Assembly: GCA_029560805.1 (NCBI GenBank)
Contig: JAKQKE010000114.1
Coordinates: 20,667 to 84,666 of the forward strand
Reading direction: 5' to 3'
Length of the DNA stretch: 64,000 bases
Source of the DNA: Spirochaetota bacterium
GTDB taxonomy: Bacteria; Spirochaetota; Spirochaetia; Treponematales; UBA12059
The notes beneath the pieces were generated by a model. The model did no database searches and was not told where the DNA came from. It saw nothing but the letters and a program-made list of their open reading frames with translations. Numbering within the stretch: the first letter of the stretch is position 1; every line of letters begins with the position of its first letter. Both the position numbers and the translations under genes were made by a program. Shown here piece by piece: positions 1-8,679 of this stretch.

Positions 1-240
1 CGCCAGGTCGCGGCCCTCGAACATCGCCGAGCCCGAGTCGACCCAGCCGTTCCGGTCGAGCATGCCGATGAGCGACTTGGTCAGCACCGACTTGCCGGAC
101 CCAGACTCCCCGACGATCGCGAGCGTTTCGCCCTCGTACAGCTCGAGGCCCGCGCCCCGGATGGCGGTCAGGGTGCGGCCGCGCAGGTTGAACTTGATGA
201 CGAGGCCCTTGGCCTCGAGTATCGCCGGTCCGTTCGCCAT
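1..240 (-). CDS. Oligopeptide ABC transporter ATP-binding protein (OppD-like), C-terminally truncated by window edge
   Basis: Reverse-strand translation MANGPAILEAKGLVIKFNLRGRTLTAIRGAGLELYEGETLAIVGESGSGKSVLTKSLIGML contains Walker A GESGSGKS; downstream of oppB/oppC. Confidence 0.85.
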   Translation of the reverse strand, partial: MANGPAILEAKGLVIKFNLRGRTLTAIRGAGLELYEGETLAIVGESGSGKSVLTKSLIGMLDRNGWVDSGSAMFEGRDLA

Positions 241-251
241 GTCCGCCGTCC

Positions 252-1250
252 TTACACGTGGTTACGCGGGTCGGACGCGTCGGAGAACGCGTTGCCGAGC
301 ACGTAGAACGAGATGGTTATCATCGACAGCACGACCGTCGGGAACAGCAGCTGGTAGCGCAGCTCCGGGGACATCATGATCTGCCGCCCCTCGTTGACCA
401 GGTTGCCGAGCGACGGGATGCTGACCGGCAGGCCCAGGCCTATGTAGGTCAGGAATACCTCCCAGCCTATGGTACCCGGTATCGACAGGGCGGTCTGCAG
501 CATGATCACCGATACCAGGTAGGGTAGCAGGTTCTTGAAGATGATACGCCGCGTCGGCGTGCCGAGACAGCGCGACGCGAGGTTGTACTCCCGGTCTCTG
601 ATAATGACGATCTGGTTGCGCACGAACCTGGCGAGCCCCAGCCAGCCGGTCGCGCACATCGCTATGACCATGGTCCTGAAGCTCGGCCGGAGGATATACG
701 ACAGCAGCATCAGCACGATGGTCGTCGGTATGTTGTTGAGCACGTTGTAGAGCTCGGTGATCACGCCGTCGAGCCTGCGCACGTAGCCCCAGACGGCCCC
801 GAAGGCGATGCCGACTACCATCTCGACGGCGCCGACGATCAGGCCGATCAGGAGCGAGGTGCGCGTGCCGCTCCAGATCCTCGACCAGAGGTCCTGCCCT
901 ATCGTGTTCGTGCCGAACCAGAACTCGGCGCCCGGCTCGACATTCCTGTACTGCATGCCGGTGGCCGGGTCTATATGAATCTTGGTCGGGCTCTTCTGCC
1001 CGGGCAAGAGCGGCTGCACGAAGGTGAAGACGAGCAGCGTGACGAGCAGCGCGAGGAAGACCAAGGCCACCCTATTCTTGATGAAACCGCGCGCCGTCGA
1101 GCGCCAGTACGAGTAGTTGGAGTAGCCGCCGCGCTCGCCCGAGCTCGCGTCGAACTCGGCGGGCTCGAACAGGGAGGCGTCGAGGCCGTCCGCGGCAGCG
1201 CGGATCGCCTCGGGGCTCATCGGCCCGGCGCTCATCCTGTCCCGCATCAT
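252..1250 (-). CDS. oppC: Oligopeptide ABC transporter permease OppC-like
   Basis: BPD_transp_1-like membrane protein; ATG at 1250 overlaps the upstream oppB stop (ATGA); the ORF-track extension to 1616 is just the open frame inside oppB. Confidence 0.88.
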   Translation of the reverse strand: MMRDRMSAGPMSPEAIRAAADGLDASLFEPAEFDASSGERGGYSNYSYWRSTARGFIKNRVALVFLALLVTLLVFTFVQPLLPGQKSPTKIHIDPATGMQYRNVEPGAEFWFGTNTIGQDLWSRIWSGTRTSLLIGLIVGAVEMVVGIAFGAVWGYVRRLDGVITELYNVLNNIPTTIVLMLLSYILRPSFRTMVIAMCATGWLGLARFVRNQIVIIRDREYNLASRCLGTPTRRIIFKNLLPYLVSVIMLQTALSIPGTIGWEVFLTYIGLGLPVSIPSLGNLVNEGRQIMMSPELRYQLLFPTVVLSMITISFYVLGNAFSDASDPRNHV

Positions 1251-2191
1251 CGCGAGGCCTCGCTCTTGGCCAGCTTGATGCGCGGGTCGAAGAGCGCCAT
1301 CAGGAGGTCCCCGAGGAACAGCCCGACGATGCCTATCGACGAGAAGATGAGCACGAGGCCCTGGACCATCGGGTTGTCCTGGCGCTGGATCACATCGACG
1401 AGGAGCCCTCCCATGCCCGGTATCGAGTACAGCGACTCGATATAGATGGAGCCGGATATGGTCATCAGGATCGACGCGGGCAGGTACTGGGCCATCGGCA
1501 CGTAGGCGTTGCGCATCACGTGCCTGACCATGATCGCGGAGCGCGGCAGCCCCTTGGCCATCGCCAGGCGGATGTAGTCCTTGTTGAGCTCGTCGACCAT
1601 GTAACGTCGCATCCACATGGCGTAGCCGGCGATGCTGCCGAGCGACATCGACAAGGCGGGCAGTATCCAGCTTGACGGCCGGTACTTGTCGAACAGCAAC
1701 GGCAGGCCGAAGAGCTCGGTTACGTACAGCTGGATGAACAGCAGGTACACGGCGAGCGGCACGGCGCTGACGAACACGACGTAGCCGGTCCAGAGCTTGT
1801 CCAGCGCGCGGCCCTTGTGCTTGGCCATCGACACGCCCATCGCCAGGCCGGCGACGAGGGCGATCGCTATGGCGACGAGGCCGAAGCGCATGGAGTACGG
1901 TATCCTCGGCGCGACGACCTCGAGGACCGGCACGTCCTGACGGTATATCGTCGACACGCCGAGATCCCCGCGCAGGAGGCCGGCGTAGAACGAGCCGAGC
2001 TGGACATACCAGGGATCCAGGAGCCCCATCTTCTGGAGCACGGCCTCGCGCTGGCTCTCGCTGAGCTTATCGTAGCCGTCGCCGAAGTAGCCCTCGACGG
2101 GCAGGAGGCGCATCAGCAGGAACACCGCCGAGACGACGATGAGCAGGGTGACGAGCGACTGCAGGAGCCGCCGGACGGTATACTTGAGCAT
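1247..2191 (-). CDS. oppB: Oligopeptide ABC transporter permease OppB-like
   Basis: MLKYTVRRLLQSLVTLLIVVSAVFLLMRLLPVEGYFGD N-terminus typical of OppB/DppB. Confidence 0.88.
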   Translation of the reverse strand: MLKYTVRRLLQSLVTLLIVVSAVFLLMRLLPVEGYFGDGYDKLSESQREAVLQKMGLLDPWYVQLGSFYAGLLRGDLGVSTIYRQDVPVLEVVAPRIPYSMRFGLVAIAIALVAGLAMGVSMAKHKGRALDKLWTGYVVFVSAVPLAVYLLFIQLYVTELFGLPLLFDKYRPSSWILPALSMSLGSIAGYAMWMRRYMVDELNKDYIRLAMAKGLPRSAIMVRHVMRNAYVPMAQYLPASILMTISGSIYIESLYSIPGMGGLLVDVIQRQDNPMVQGLVLIFSSIGIVGLFLGDLLMALFDPRIKLAKSEASR

Positions 2192-2331
2192 CTGACCCTG
2201 TCCGCCGCTGGCCCGGCCATCGCGGCGGCACTCCTCCTTGTAGAAGCGGTCGAAGCGACATCCTAACACGGTTTGGCCGAGGGGAAGCCGGGAAATTTCA
2301 TGGCGGGATCATGGCATCGTTCCTACGGGAG

Positions 2332-2372
2332 GAAACGTTTCGTTTGACGAGCGTTACTATCGATGGAATACT
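2332..2372 (+). promoter_or_regulatory. Putative oppA promoter (TTGACG-17-AATACT) with adjacent 10-bp palindrome GAAACGTTTC
   Basis: -35 at 2344-2349, -10 at 2367-2372; palindrome 2332-2341 immediately upstream of the -35. Confidence 0.4.
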
Positions 2373-2428
2373 TCTAGCGACGACGGTGTTACCGCCCTAC
2401 GATTTCTGATCGGATAAGGAAACGACGC

Positions 2429-4249
2429 ATGAAGAAGAAACAGGCTCTGGCGATAGCCGTATTCGCGCTGTTCGCGATCGGCCAGGCATGGTCCCAGCGG
2501 AAGTCCGCCGATTATTACGAGATGTACGCGGGCGAGGTAACGACCCTCAACTACCTGATCTCGGGCTCGGAAAACGAGCATATCATGTTCGCCAACGTCA
2601 TCGACAACCTGATCGAGTACGACCGGTACGGCGTCGTGCAGCCGGGCCTCGCCGAATCGTGGACGACCTCGCCCGACGGACTCGTCTGGACCTTCAAGCT
2701 CAGGAAGAACCTACGCTGGTACACCTGGCAGGGCAAGGAATACGGCGACGTGACGGCCCAGGACTGGGTCGACGCGGCCAAATACATCCTGACCAAGGCG
2801 AACGCCTCGCGCATCGTCGAGCCGCTATCCTCAGTCGTCAAGAACGCCGACGCCTACTACGAGGGCAAGCTATCGGACTTCGCGCAGGTCGGCGTACGGG
2901 CGCTCGACAAGGGCACGCTCGAGTATACCCTCGAGAAGCCGGTACCGTACTTCCTGTCGATGCTCAGCTACGTCACCTACCTACCGGTCAGCGGCAAGTT
3001 CCTGGCAGAGGCTGGCGCCGCCTTCGGCAGGGACCAGACGAGGATCCTATACAACGGCGCCTACATCATGACCGAGTTCGAGCCCCAGGTGACGAGGGTG
3101 CTGACCAAGAACAAGAAGTACTGGGACCAGAAGAACGTCCATATCGGGCGCCTGATCTATCGCTACAATAAGGAATACGCGACTCTGGCCCCCGAGCTGT
3201 TCCTGCGCGGGCAGACCTCGTACGCGGCCATCCCGTCGACCATCCTGGACACCTGGATGAAGGACCCGGCGAAGAAGGCCCAGATACACCCGGCTCGGAC
3301 CAGCTCCTACACCTACTTCTACGGCTTCAACTTCAAGCCGACCTTCGCCGCCGAGTACGAGCCGGACAACTGGAAGGTCGCCGTCAACAACAAGAATTTC
3401 CGCAAGGCGGTCTTTCACGCGTTCGACCGCAAGGCCGCGATGCTAACCGCCGAGCCGTACGCGCCGAGCCGCAGGCTCCAGTCGACCGTGACGCCGCGCG
3501 GCTTCGTGAGCGCCGGCGGGCTCGACTACGTCGCCACCGGATCCCTGCTGGCCATCGCCAACGGCGACTCGTTCGACAAGGCCAAGGCGCTCCAGTACAA
3601 GGCCGCCGCGATGGCTGAGCTGGCCGGCAAGGCCACGTTCCCGGTCAAGGTGATGATGCCGTACAACTCCAGCGGCTCCGAGTGGACGAACCGCGTCCAG
3701 GTCGTCGAGCAGCAGCTCGAGGCCCTGCTCGGTAAGGACTTCATCGACGTGATACCGGTGTCATTCCCGCCGACGGGCTTCCTCAACGCGACTAGGCGCT
3801 CCGGCAACTACGCGATGCAGGAGCTCAACTGGGGCCCGGACTACGCCGATCCGCAGACCTACACCGACCCCTTCGTCTCCGGCGCCAACTACATCTTCAT
3901 CGATAGCTCGCCCGTCTACGCCAAGGGCGACGGCTCGACCGCCTACGACGAACTCGTGCGGGCCGCGATGGCCGAGACTGGCGACCTCAAGAAGCGCTAC
4001 GAGCTATTCGCCAAGGCCGAGGCCTTCCTGATCGAGGAAGCGATGATCATACCGTACGCAATGGGCGGCGGCGGCTTCGAAGCGTCCAAGCTCGAGCCCT
4101 TCACCTGCCCCTACGCGCCGTTCGGCATGTCCAACCTGAAGTTCAAGGGACAGATCGTGCTGGACAAGGCTCTCGACACCGAGGCCTATGAGCGGCTCGA
4201 GGCCCAGTGGAAGAAGGAGCGCGAGGCGGCGCTCAAAAAAGCGCGATAG
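2429..4249 (+). CDS. oppA: Peptide ABC transporter substrate-binding protein (OppA-like, SBP family 5)
   Basis: Signal peptide; translation matches SBP_bac_5 style (GLVWTFKLRKNLRWYTWQGKEYGDVTAQDWVDAAKY); divergent to oppBCD. Confidence 0.9.
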   Translation: MKKKQALAIAVFALFAIGQAWSQRKSADYYEMYAGEVTTLNYLISGSENEHIMFANVIDNLIEYDRYGVVQPGLAESWTTSPDGLVWTFKLRKNLRWYTWQGKEYGDVTAQDWVDAAKYILTKANASRIVEPLSSVVKNADAYYEGKLSDFAQVGVRALDKGTLEYTLEKPVPYFLSMLSYVTYLPVSGKFLAEAGAAFGRDQTRILYNGAYIMTEFEPQVTRVLTKNKKYWDQKNVHIGRLIYRYNKEYATLAPELFLRGQTSYAAIPSTILDTWMKDPAKKAQIHPARTSSYTYFYGFNFKPTFAAEYEPDNWKVAVNNKNFRKAVFHAFDRKAAMLTAEPYAPSRRLQSTVTPRGFVSAGGLDYVATGSLLAIANGDSFDKAKALQYKAAAMAELAGKATFPVKVMMPYNSSGSEWTNRVQVVEQQLEALLGKDFIDVIPVSFPPTGFLNATRRSGNYAMQELNWGPDYADPQTYTDPFVSGANYIFIDSSPVYAKGDGSTAYDELVRAAMAETGDLKKRYELFAKAEAFLIEEAMIIPYAMGGGGFEASKLEPFTCPYAPFGMSNLKFKGQIVLDKALDTEAYERLEAQWKKEREAALKKAR

Positions 4250-4537
4250 CGGACCTTCGGCCGCTATCGCGTAGGGTAAGACCGTATCGCCGACGTAGCG
4301 CGGCGATACGGCAGCCGTTGTTCAAGCGGTCGAGCTAGCGCTCGCCGCTTAACAGCATGGAGCGGACCTTCGGCCGCTATCGCGTAGGGTAAGACCGTAT
4401 CGCCGACGTAGCGCGGCGATACGGCAGCCGTTGTTCAAGCGGTCGAGCTAGCGCTCGCCGCTTAACGGCATGGAGCGGACCTTCGGCCGCTATCGCGTAG
4501 GGTAAGACCGTATCGCCGACGTAGCGCGGCGATACGG
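4248..4537. repeat. 113-bp tandem repeat, 2.6 copies, three hairpins per unit
   Basis: AGCGGACCTTCGG starts at 4248, 4361 and 4474 (exact 113-bp spacing); units 1 and 2 differ at about one base (AACAGCATGG/AACGGCATGG); internal stems AGCGG/CCGCT, CCGTATCGCC/GGCGATACGG, AAGCGGtCGAGC/GCTCGcCGCTT. Confidence 0.97.
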
Positions 4538-4560
4538 GTACTGCGACGCGGCGGCGGCCG

Positions 4561-5058
4561 TTAGAGCCGCTTGACCATCCGAATCTCTTCCCTGCCCCAT
4601 TTTTCGATGAGCTTGCGCTTGCCGTCGGCGATGAAGCCGTGCTTCTCGTAGAAGCCGAGCCCTTTGGCGTTGCCGTCCAGGACCCACACGATCAGCTCTC
4701 CATAGCCCCGCGCCCTGGCGTAGTCAGCCACGAAGCCGAGCATGGAGCCGCCTATCCCGCCGCGGCAGAATTCCGGCTGCACGTAGATCGCGTTGATCTC
4801 GTACGAGTCGGCCGCGTCGTCGTCGCGACAGCGACCGTGCCATGCGAAGCCCTTGACGACGCCGTCCGCCGGGTCGTCGAAGACGACGAATTCGCAGCCC
4901 GCCTCGAGGCGCGCCGCCGTCGCCTTGACGGCCCGGACGACCAGGCGCTCGGAGAACAGCTCGTGGTCGGATAGCAGGCCTCGGTACGCGTAGCGCCAGC
5001 CGCCTATCTGGATCTCGGCTATCCTGGGTATGTCGTCCGTAGTCGCGGTCCGTATCAT
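4561..5058 (-). CDS. GNAT family N-acetyltransferase
   Basis: MIRTATTDDIPRIAEIQIGGWRYAYRGLLSD... INAIYVQPEFCRGGIGGSMLGFVADYARARGYGELIVWVLDGNAKGLGFYEKHGF. Confidence 0.9.
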   Translation of the reverse strand: MIRTATTDDIPRIAEIQIGGWRYAYRGLLSDHELFSERLVVRAVKATAARLEAGCEFVVFDDPADGVVKGFAWHGRCRDDDAADSYEINAIYVQPEFCRGGIGGSMLGFVADYARARGYGELIVWVLDGNAKGLGFYEKHGFIADGKRKLIEKWGREEIRMVKRL

Positions 5059-5070
5059 GGGTGCTTCCTA

Positions 5071-5586
5071 CTATTGAAAGAAGCTGGCGCCGAGCCCGGT
5101 CGCGGCGTACAGAACGGCCGACGCGGCGCCCAGCTCGAAGGCGGCCCAGACGCAAGCGCCCCGGACGCTGAGACGACGGCCGGCGGGAGCGGCGACCGGG
5201 GCCCGGGGTACGAGGCCACTGGAACGGGGAACGAACAGGACGGAGTACGGCGCGGCCGAGCCTGCGGCACCACCGTCCAAGTCGAGGCCGCCGACGGCTA
5301 CGGGTTCGGCCGACCACGGTTCCGACTCGGCCCCGGTGGCGGGCGCGCCGGACGCGCCGGACGGCCGCCCCGAGGCGGGCGGCCTCCTGGCCAGTCCATC
5401 GTCCCGAAGGTACATGAACCAGGCCAGGGCGAGGAGGCAGATCATGATGAGCGGCATGAAAACTGAGGCGTAGTACGGACGGCCGAGGCCGATGAACGCG
5501 AACAGGAAGGACAAAGCCGACGAGGCGGCCGCGATGGCGGTGCCGAGGCCGACCGTGCTCGGGCTGAAGAAACGCCGAAGCTCCAT
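5071..5586 (-). CDS. Hypothetical membrane protein
   Basis: Open frame with ATG and hydrophobic segments (AIAAASSALSFLFAFIGLGRPYYASVFMPLIMICLLALAWFMYLRD). Confidence 0.6.
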   Translation of the reverse strand: MELRRFFSPSTVGLGTAIAAASSALSFLFAFIGLGRPYYASVFMPLIMICLLALAWFMYLRDDGLARRPPASGRPSGASGAPATGAESEPWSAEPVAVGGLDLDGGAAGSAAPYSVLFVPRSSGLVPRAPVAAPAGRRLSVRGACVWAAFELGAASAVLYAATGLGASFFQ

Positions 5587-5623
5587 GGAGCGGCAGTATG
5601 GTGGCGCGGCGAGCGCTTGTCAA

Positions 5624-5651
5624 TAAAAACGGGCGCCAGGAGGCGCCCGTT
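5624..5651 (-). terminator. Rho-independent terminator of the 5673-6170 gene
   Basis: Minus-strand CGGGCGCC-TCCT-GGCGCCCG followed by TTTTTATTG, right after the stop codon. Confidence 0.85.
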
Positions 5652-5672
5652 CAGTCTACCGTGACGCCTGGA

Positions 5673-6170
5673 TCAGAACTTGTAGAGCACGCCGAGGTAC
5701 GAGGCGCGCAGGCCGCCCTCAACGTTGATGGCGAAGTGCTCGTTGATGAAGTAGCTCGAGCCGCCTATCGAGGCGATATAGAGGCCGGGGAGGATCTGCA
5801 GGCCGAGGCCGATGTAGCTGTCGACGTTGGCCAGCCAGGCCAGCTCGTCGGGCCACTCGATGGCGCCCCAGCAGAAGTGCACCGTGCCGAGGGCGGCGAG
5901 CGACAAGGGGAAGGTATCGCCGATGCCGAGGCCGGCCCGGGCAGCGACGCCATAGCTGAAGGGCAGGCTCTCGCCTATCATGAACTTGCCGATGGCGAAC
6001 TCCGCCCCGCCGCCTATGTCGAGGCCCCAGACATAGCCGTAGCCGATGCCCACGTTCACGTCGAGCGTGCCGGGAGCTATGATCATGCCGTCCTTGGCGA
6101 CTGGCTCGGCGAACGCGAGAGCGGCCAGGATGACGAGCGCCGCGACCAGGAGAACTCTTCTTTTAGCCAT
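5673..6170 (-). CDS. Hypothetical exported / outer-membrane-like protein
   Basis: MAKRRVLLVAALVILAALAFA signal peptide, glycine-rich beta-strand-like sequence. Confidence 0.65.
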   Translation of the reverse strand: MAKRRVLLVAALVILAALAFAEPVAKDGMIIAPGTLDVNVGIGYGYVWGLDIGGGAEFAIGKFMIGESLPFSYGVAARAGLGIGDTFPLSLAALGTVHFCWGAIEWPDELAWLANVDSYIGLGLQILPGLYIASIGGSSYFINEHFAINVEGGLRASYLGVLYKF

Positions 6171-6206
6171 ACGTACCTCCGAAGGGATGAAGTGAATGTA
6201 CCATCA

Positions 6207-7418
6207 CTATAGAGCCATCCCGTCGATCCCGGCAAGCCGTCGGCCGATGGTCGAGGCGAAGAGGCGCGAGCGGTCATCCGGGCCGGCGGCCGACGGGAAG
6301 ATGACGTACGCCGCTCCGCCCGAGGCCGCCAGCCATCGCGATTCTAGCTCGCGCCGGTCGTAGACGCGGCGGACGCTATCGTTCGACGGCGAGGCCGGCT
6401 CGTGCATCACGGCGTCGCCGCGGGCGGTAAAGCCGACCAGCGTGGTCAGGTGACCGGAGGATCTGGGCACCGGCGCGGCCGTGATGGGGCGGCCCGCGCC
6501 GGTATCCCAGGCGACCGACAGCACCAACGGCACGCCGGCCGACAGCCAGGGCTCGAGGCGGTCGAGGCCCTCGAAGCGGGCCACATAGGCCTCCATGCCC
6601 GGCGCCGAGCCGGCGTACGCGACGTTGAACGACCAGTTGCCGTGCCCGCCGTAGACATGGTCGTAGACGCCGGCGACCGCGGCCCGGACGCGGGCCTCCC
6701 GGGCGGCCCCGTCGGGACTGCGGTCGCCGGCCCAGTAGCCGAGCACCATCGATACGGAGGTCGGGCTGCACCAGACCTTGCCGCCGTCCGGATAGACCAT
6801 CTGCGAGCTGCGCGGCACGCCCTCGATGACGACGGCGTCGCCCGAAACCGCGGCGGAGGGCTCGACGTCGACCGGCTTGGGATCTGAGTACGCGAGCGAG
6901 AACGAGCGGAGCCCGGGCATGGCGGCCGAGACGGGGCGGCCGTCGGCGCCGACCGCCGCGTAGAGGCGGAAGCGCGTCTGGAAGGCGTCGGCGGGGCTCG
7001 TGGGCTCGACGGTGTCGGTCGCGACGCGGGCCTCGTCGTCGTCCTGCCCCGCGATTGAATGGCGCCTGACGGTCGAGTCGTTCGGAGCCCAGGGCCCGAG
7101 CGACTTCCAGCCGCTCCAACGCCCGCCGGAGCGGGTACGCAGCGATAGCTCGAGCCACGAGCCGTCGGGCACGTCGGCGTTCCAGGACGGCACACAGGAG
7201 CGGAACGGGAAATCGGGCGCCAGAACGGGGCTCGTCGCCTCGCCGACGACGAACGCGGCCGGGAGGCCGTCGCCGCCCGACCCGGACTCGCCCGAGACGG
7301 GCGGCGCGGACGGATCGAGCGTCAGGCGGCCGTTCCGCCTCGAGCATCCGGACAGGTACCACGAGTCGAACGCCCCATCGGCGGCCCGATGGAGCGAGAA
7401 ACCGGTACGGTACGCCAC
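6207..7418 (-). CDS. C39-like (Peptidase_C39_2) papain-fold peptidase-domain protein
   Basis: GVPRSSQMVYPDGGKVWCSPTSVSMVLGYW ... GHLTTLVGFTARGDAVMHEPA: Cys/His motif arrangement of C39-like domains. Confidence 0.75.
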   Translation of the reverse strand: MAYRTGFSLHRAADGAFDSWYLSGCSRRNGRLTLDPSAPPVSGESGSGGDGLPAAFVVGEATSPVLAPDFPFRSCVPSWNADVPDGSWLELSLRTRSGGRWSGWKSLGPWAPNDSTVRRHSIAGQDDDEARVATDTVEPTSPADAFQTRFRLYAAVGADGRPVSAAMPGLRSFSLAYSDPKPVDVEPSAAVSGDAVVIEGVPRSSQMVYPDGGKVWCSPTSVSMVLGYWAGDRSPDGAAREARVRAAVAGVYDHVYGGHGNWSFNVAYAGSAPGMEAYVARFEGLDRLEPWLSAGVPLVLSVAWDTGAGRPITAAPVPRSSGHLTTLVGFTARGDAVMHEPASPSNDSVRRVYDRRELESRWLAASGGAAYVIFPSAAGPDDRSRLFASTIGRRLAGIDGMAL

Positions 7419-7421
7419 GGC

Positions 7422-8606
7422 CTACGCCTTTTCCCGGCCCGCTTCCATGCAGGCGCGCATCGCGTCCCGGAGGCCCGGGTCCAGGAAGGTCCTGAGCGCG
7501 GCGCGGGCCAGGATCTTGGCCCCGGTGGCGATCGCGTCATGCGCCATCGGCGCGGTCGTGGCGGCGGCGAATTCCCGGGTATGCAGGGCGAAGGGCCTAT
7601 CGACGATCGACAACGTCGGCTGGAGCGTCGGGCAACGCATACTGACGTTCCCGACGTCCGACGAGCCTTCCGGGCCCGAGACCGGACCGTAGGGCACGCC
7701 CAGCTCGTCGTAGACGCCTTCCATCATCGCCTCGGCGGCCTCGTTCGGCACGAGTTCGTCGAAGGACAGCTCGAACTGGCGCCACTCCACCTCGGTCTCC
7801 GTGGCCATCGCGGCTCCCTTCGCCGCGGCGTAGGCCTTCCGCAGGATGTCGTTCAGCTGGGCGCGACGAGAGGAGCGGAAATAGAAGCGCACGACGGCGG
7901 TCTCCGGCACGATGTTGCACGCCTCGCCGCCGTCGACGTAGATGCCGTGCATACGGACGTCGGGCCGGACGTGCTGCCTGAGCATGTCGATGGCGTGAAA
8001 GAACAGCTGCGCCCCGTTGAGCGCGTTGCGACCCTCCCAGGGCGAGGCGGCCGCGTGCGAGGCCTTGCCACGGAACGTGAACTCGATGCCGTCCATCGCC
8101 AGGCAGCGGTAGCGCACCCGGCAGTCGTCATTGTCCGAATGGATCATCAGCGCAAGGTCCAGCCCGTCGAAGGCGCCGCCCGCGGCCATGGTGATCTTGG
8201 CGCCGTTCGTCTCCTCGGCCGGGGTGCCGACGACCCGGAGCTCGCCGCCGAGTTCTTCCAGGACGGACGCCAGGCCAGCGCCGGCCAAGAGGCTCATCGC
8301 GCCGTGCACATTATGCCCGCAGGCGTGGCCTATGCCCGGTAGGGCGTCGTACTCGGCCAGGAGCGCCACGCGCCCGCCGGAGCCGCGGGACACCTTGCCG
8401 TTATAGGCCGTCGGGATGCCGAAGAAGGGGTACTCCACCTCGAAGCCGCAGCCCCGGAGGAACGCGACGTGAGCCTCGCTGCTCCGGAACTCCCGCTCCG
8501 ATATCTCCGGATCCGCCGCCATCGCATCGCTCAGGGCGATCGCCTCGGCGGCTTTCAGCGCTATAGCCTCGTCGACGATCCCGGCCAGCCTCAGATACTC
8601 GCTCAC
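7422..8606 (-). CDS. M20 family amidohydrolase / aminobenzoyl-glutamate-utilisation-like peptidase
   Basis: LLAEYDALPGIGHACGHNVHGAMSLLAGAGL, GTPAEETNGAKITMAAGGAFDGLDLALMIH motifs. Confidence 0.9.
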   Translation of the reverse strand: MSEYLRLAGIVDEAIALKAAEAIALSDAMAADPEISEREFRSSEAHVAFLRGCGFEVEYPFFGIPTAYNGKVSRGSGGRVALLAEYDALPGIGHACGHNVHGAMSLLAGAGLASVLEELGGELRVVGTPAEETNGAKITMAAGGAFDGLDLALMIHSDNDDCRVRYRCLAMDGIEFTFRGKASHAAASPWEGRNALNGAQLFFHAIDMLRQHVRPDVRMHGIYVDGGEACNIVPETAVVRFYFRSSRRAQLNDILRKAYAAAKGAAMATETEVEWRQFELSFDELVPNEAAEAMMEGVYDELGVPYGPVSGPEGSSDVGNVSMRCPTLQPTLSIVDRPFALHTREFAAATTAPMAHDAIATGAKILARAALRTFLDPGLRDAMRACMEAGREKA

Positions 8607-8679
8607 GTCGTCTCCTTTCCGCCGCGGCGCCCCTCCGTCCGTGAAGGGCGCCGTCGTCAGTGTAGAACGGTTCTGGCCG

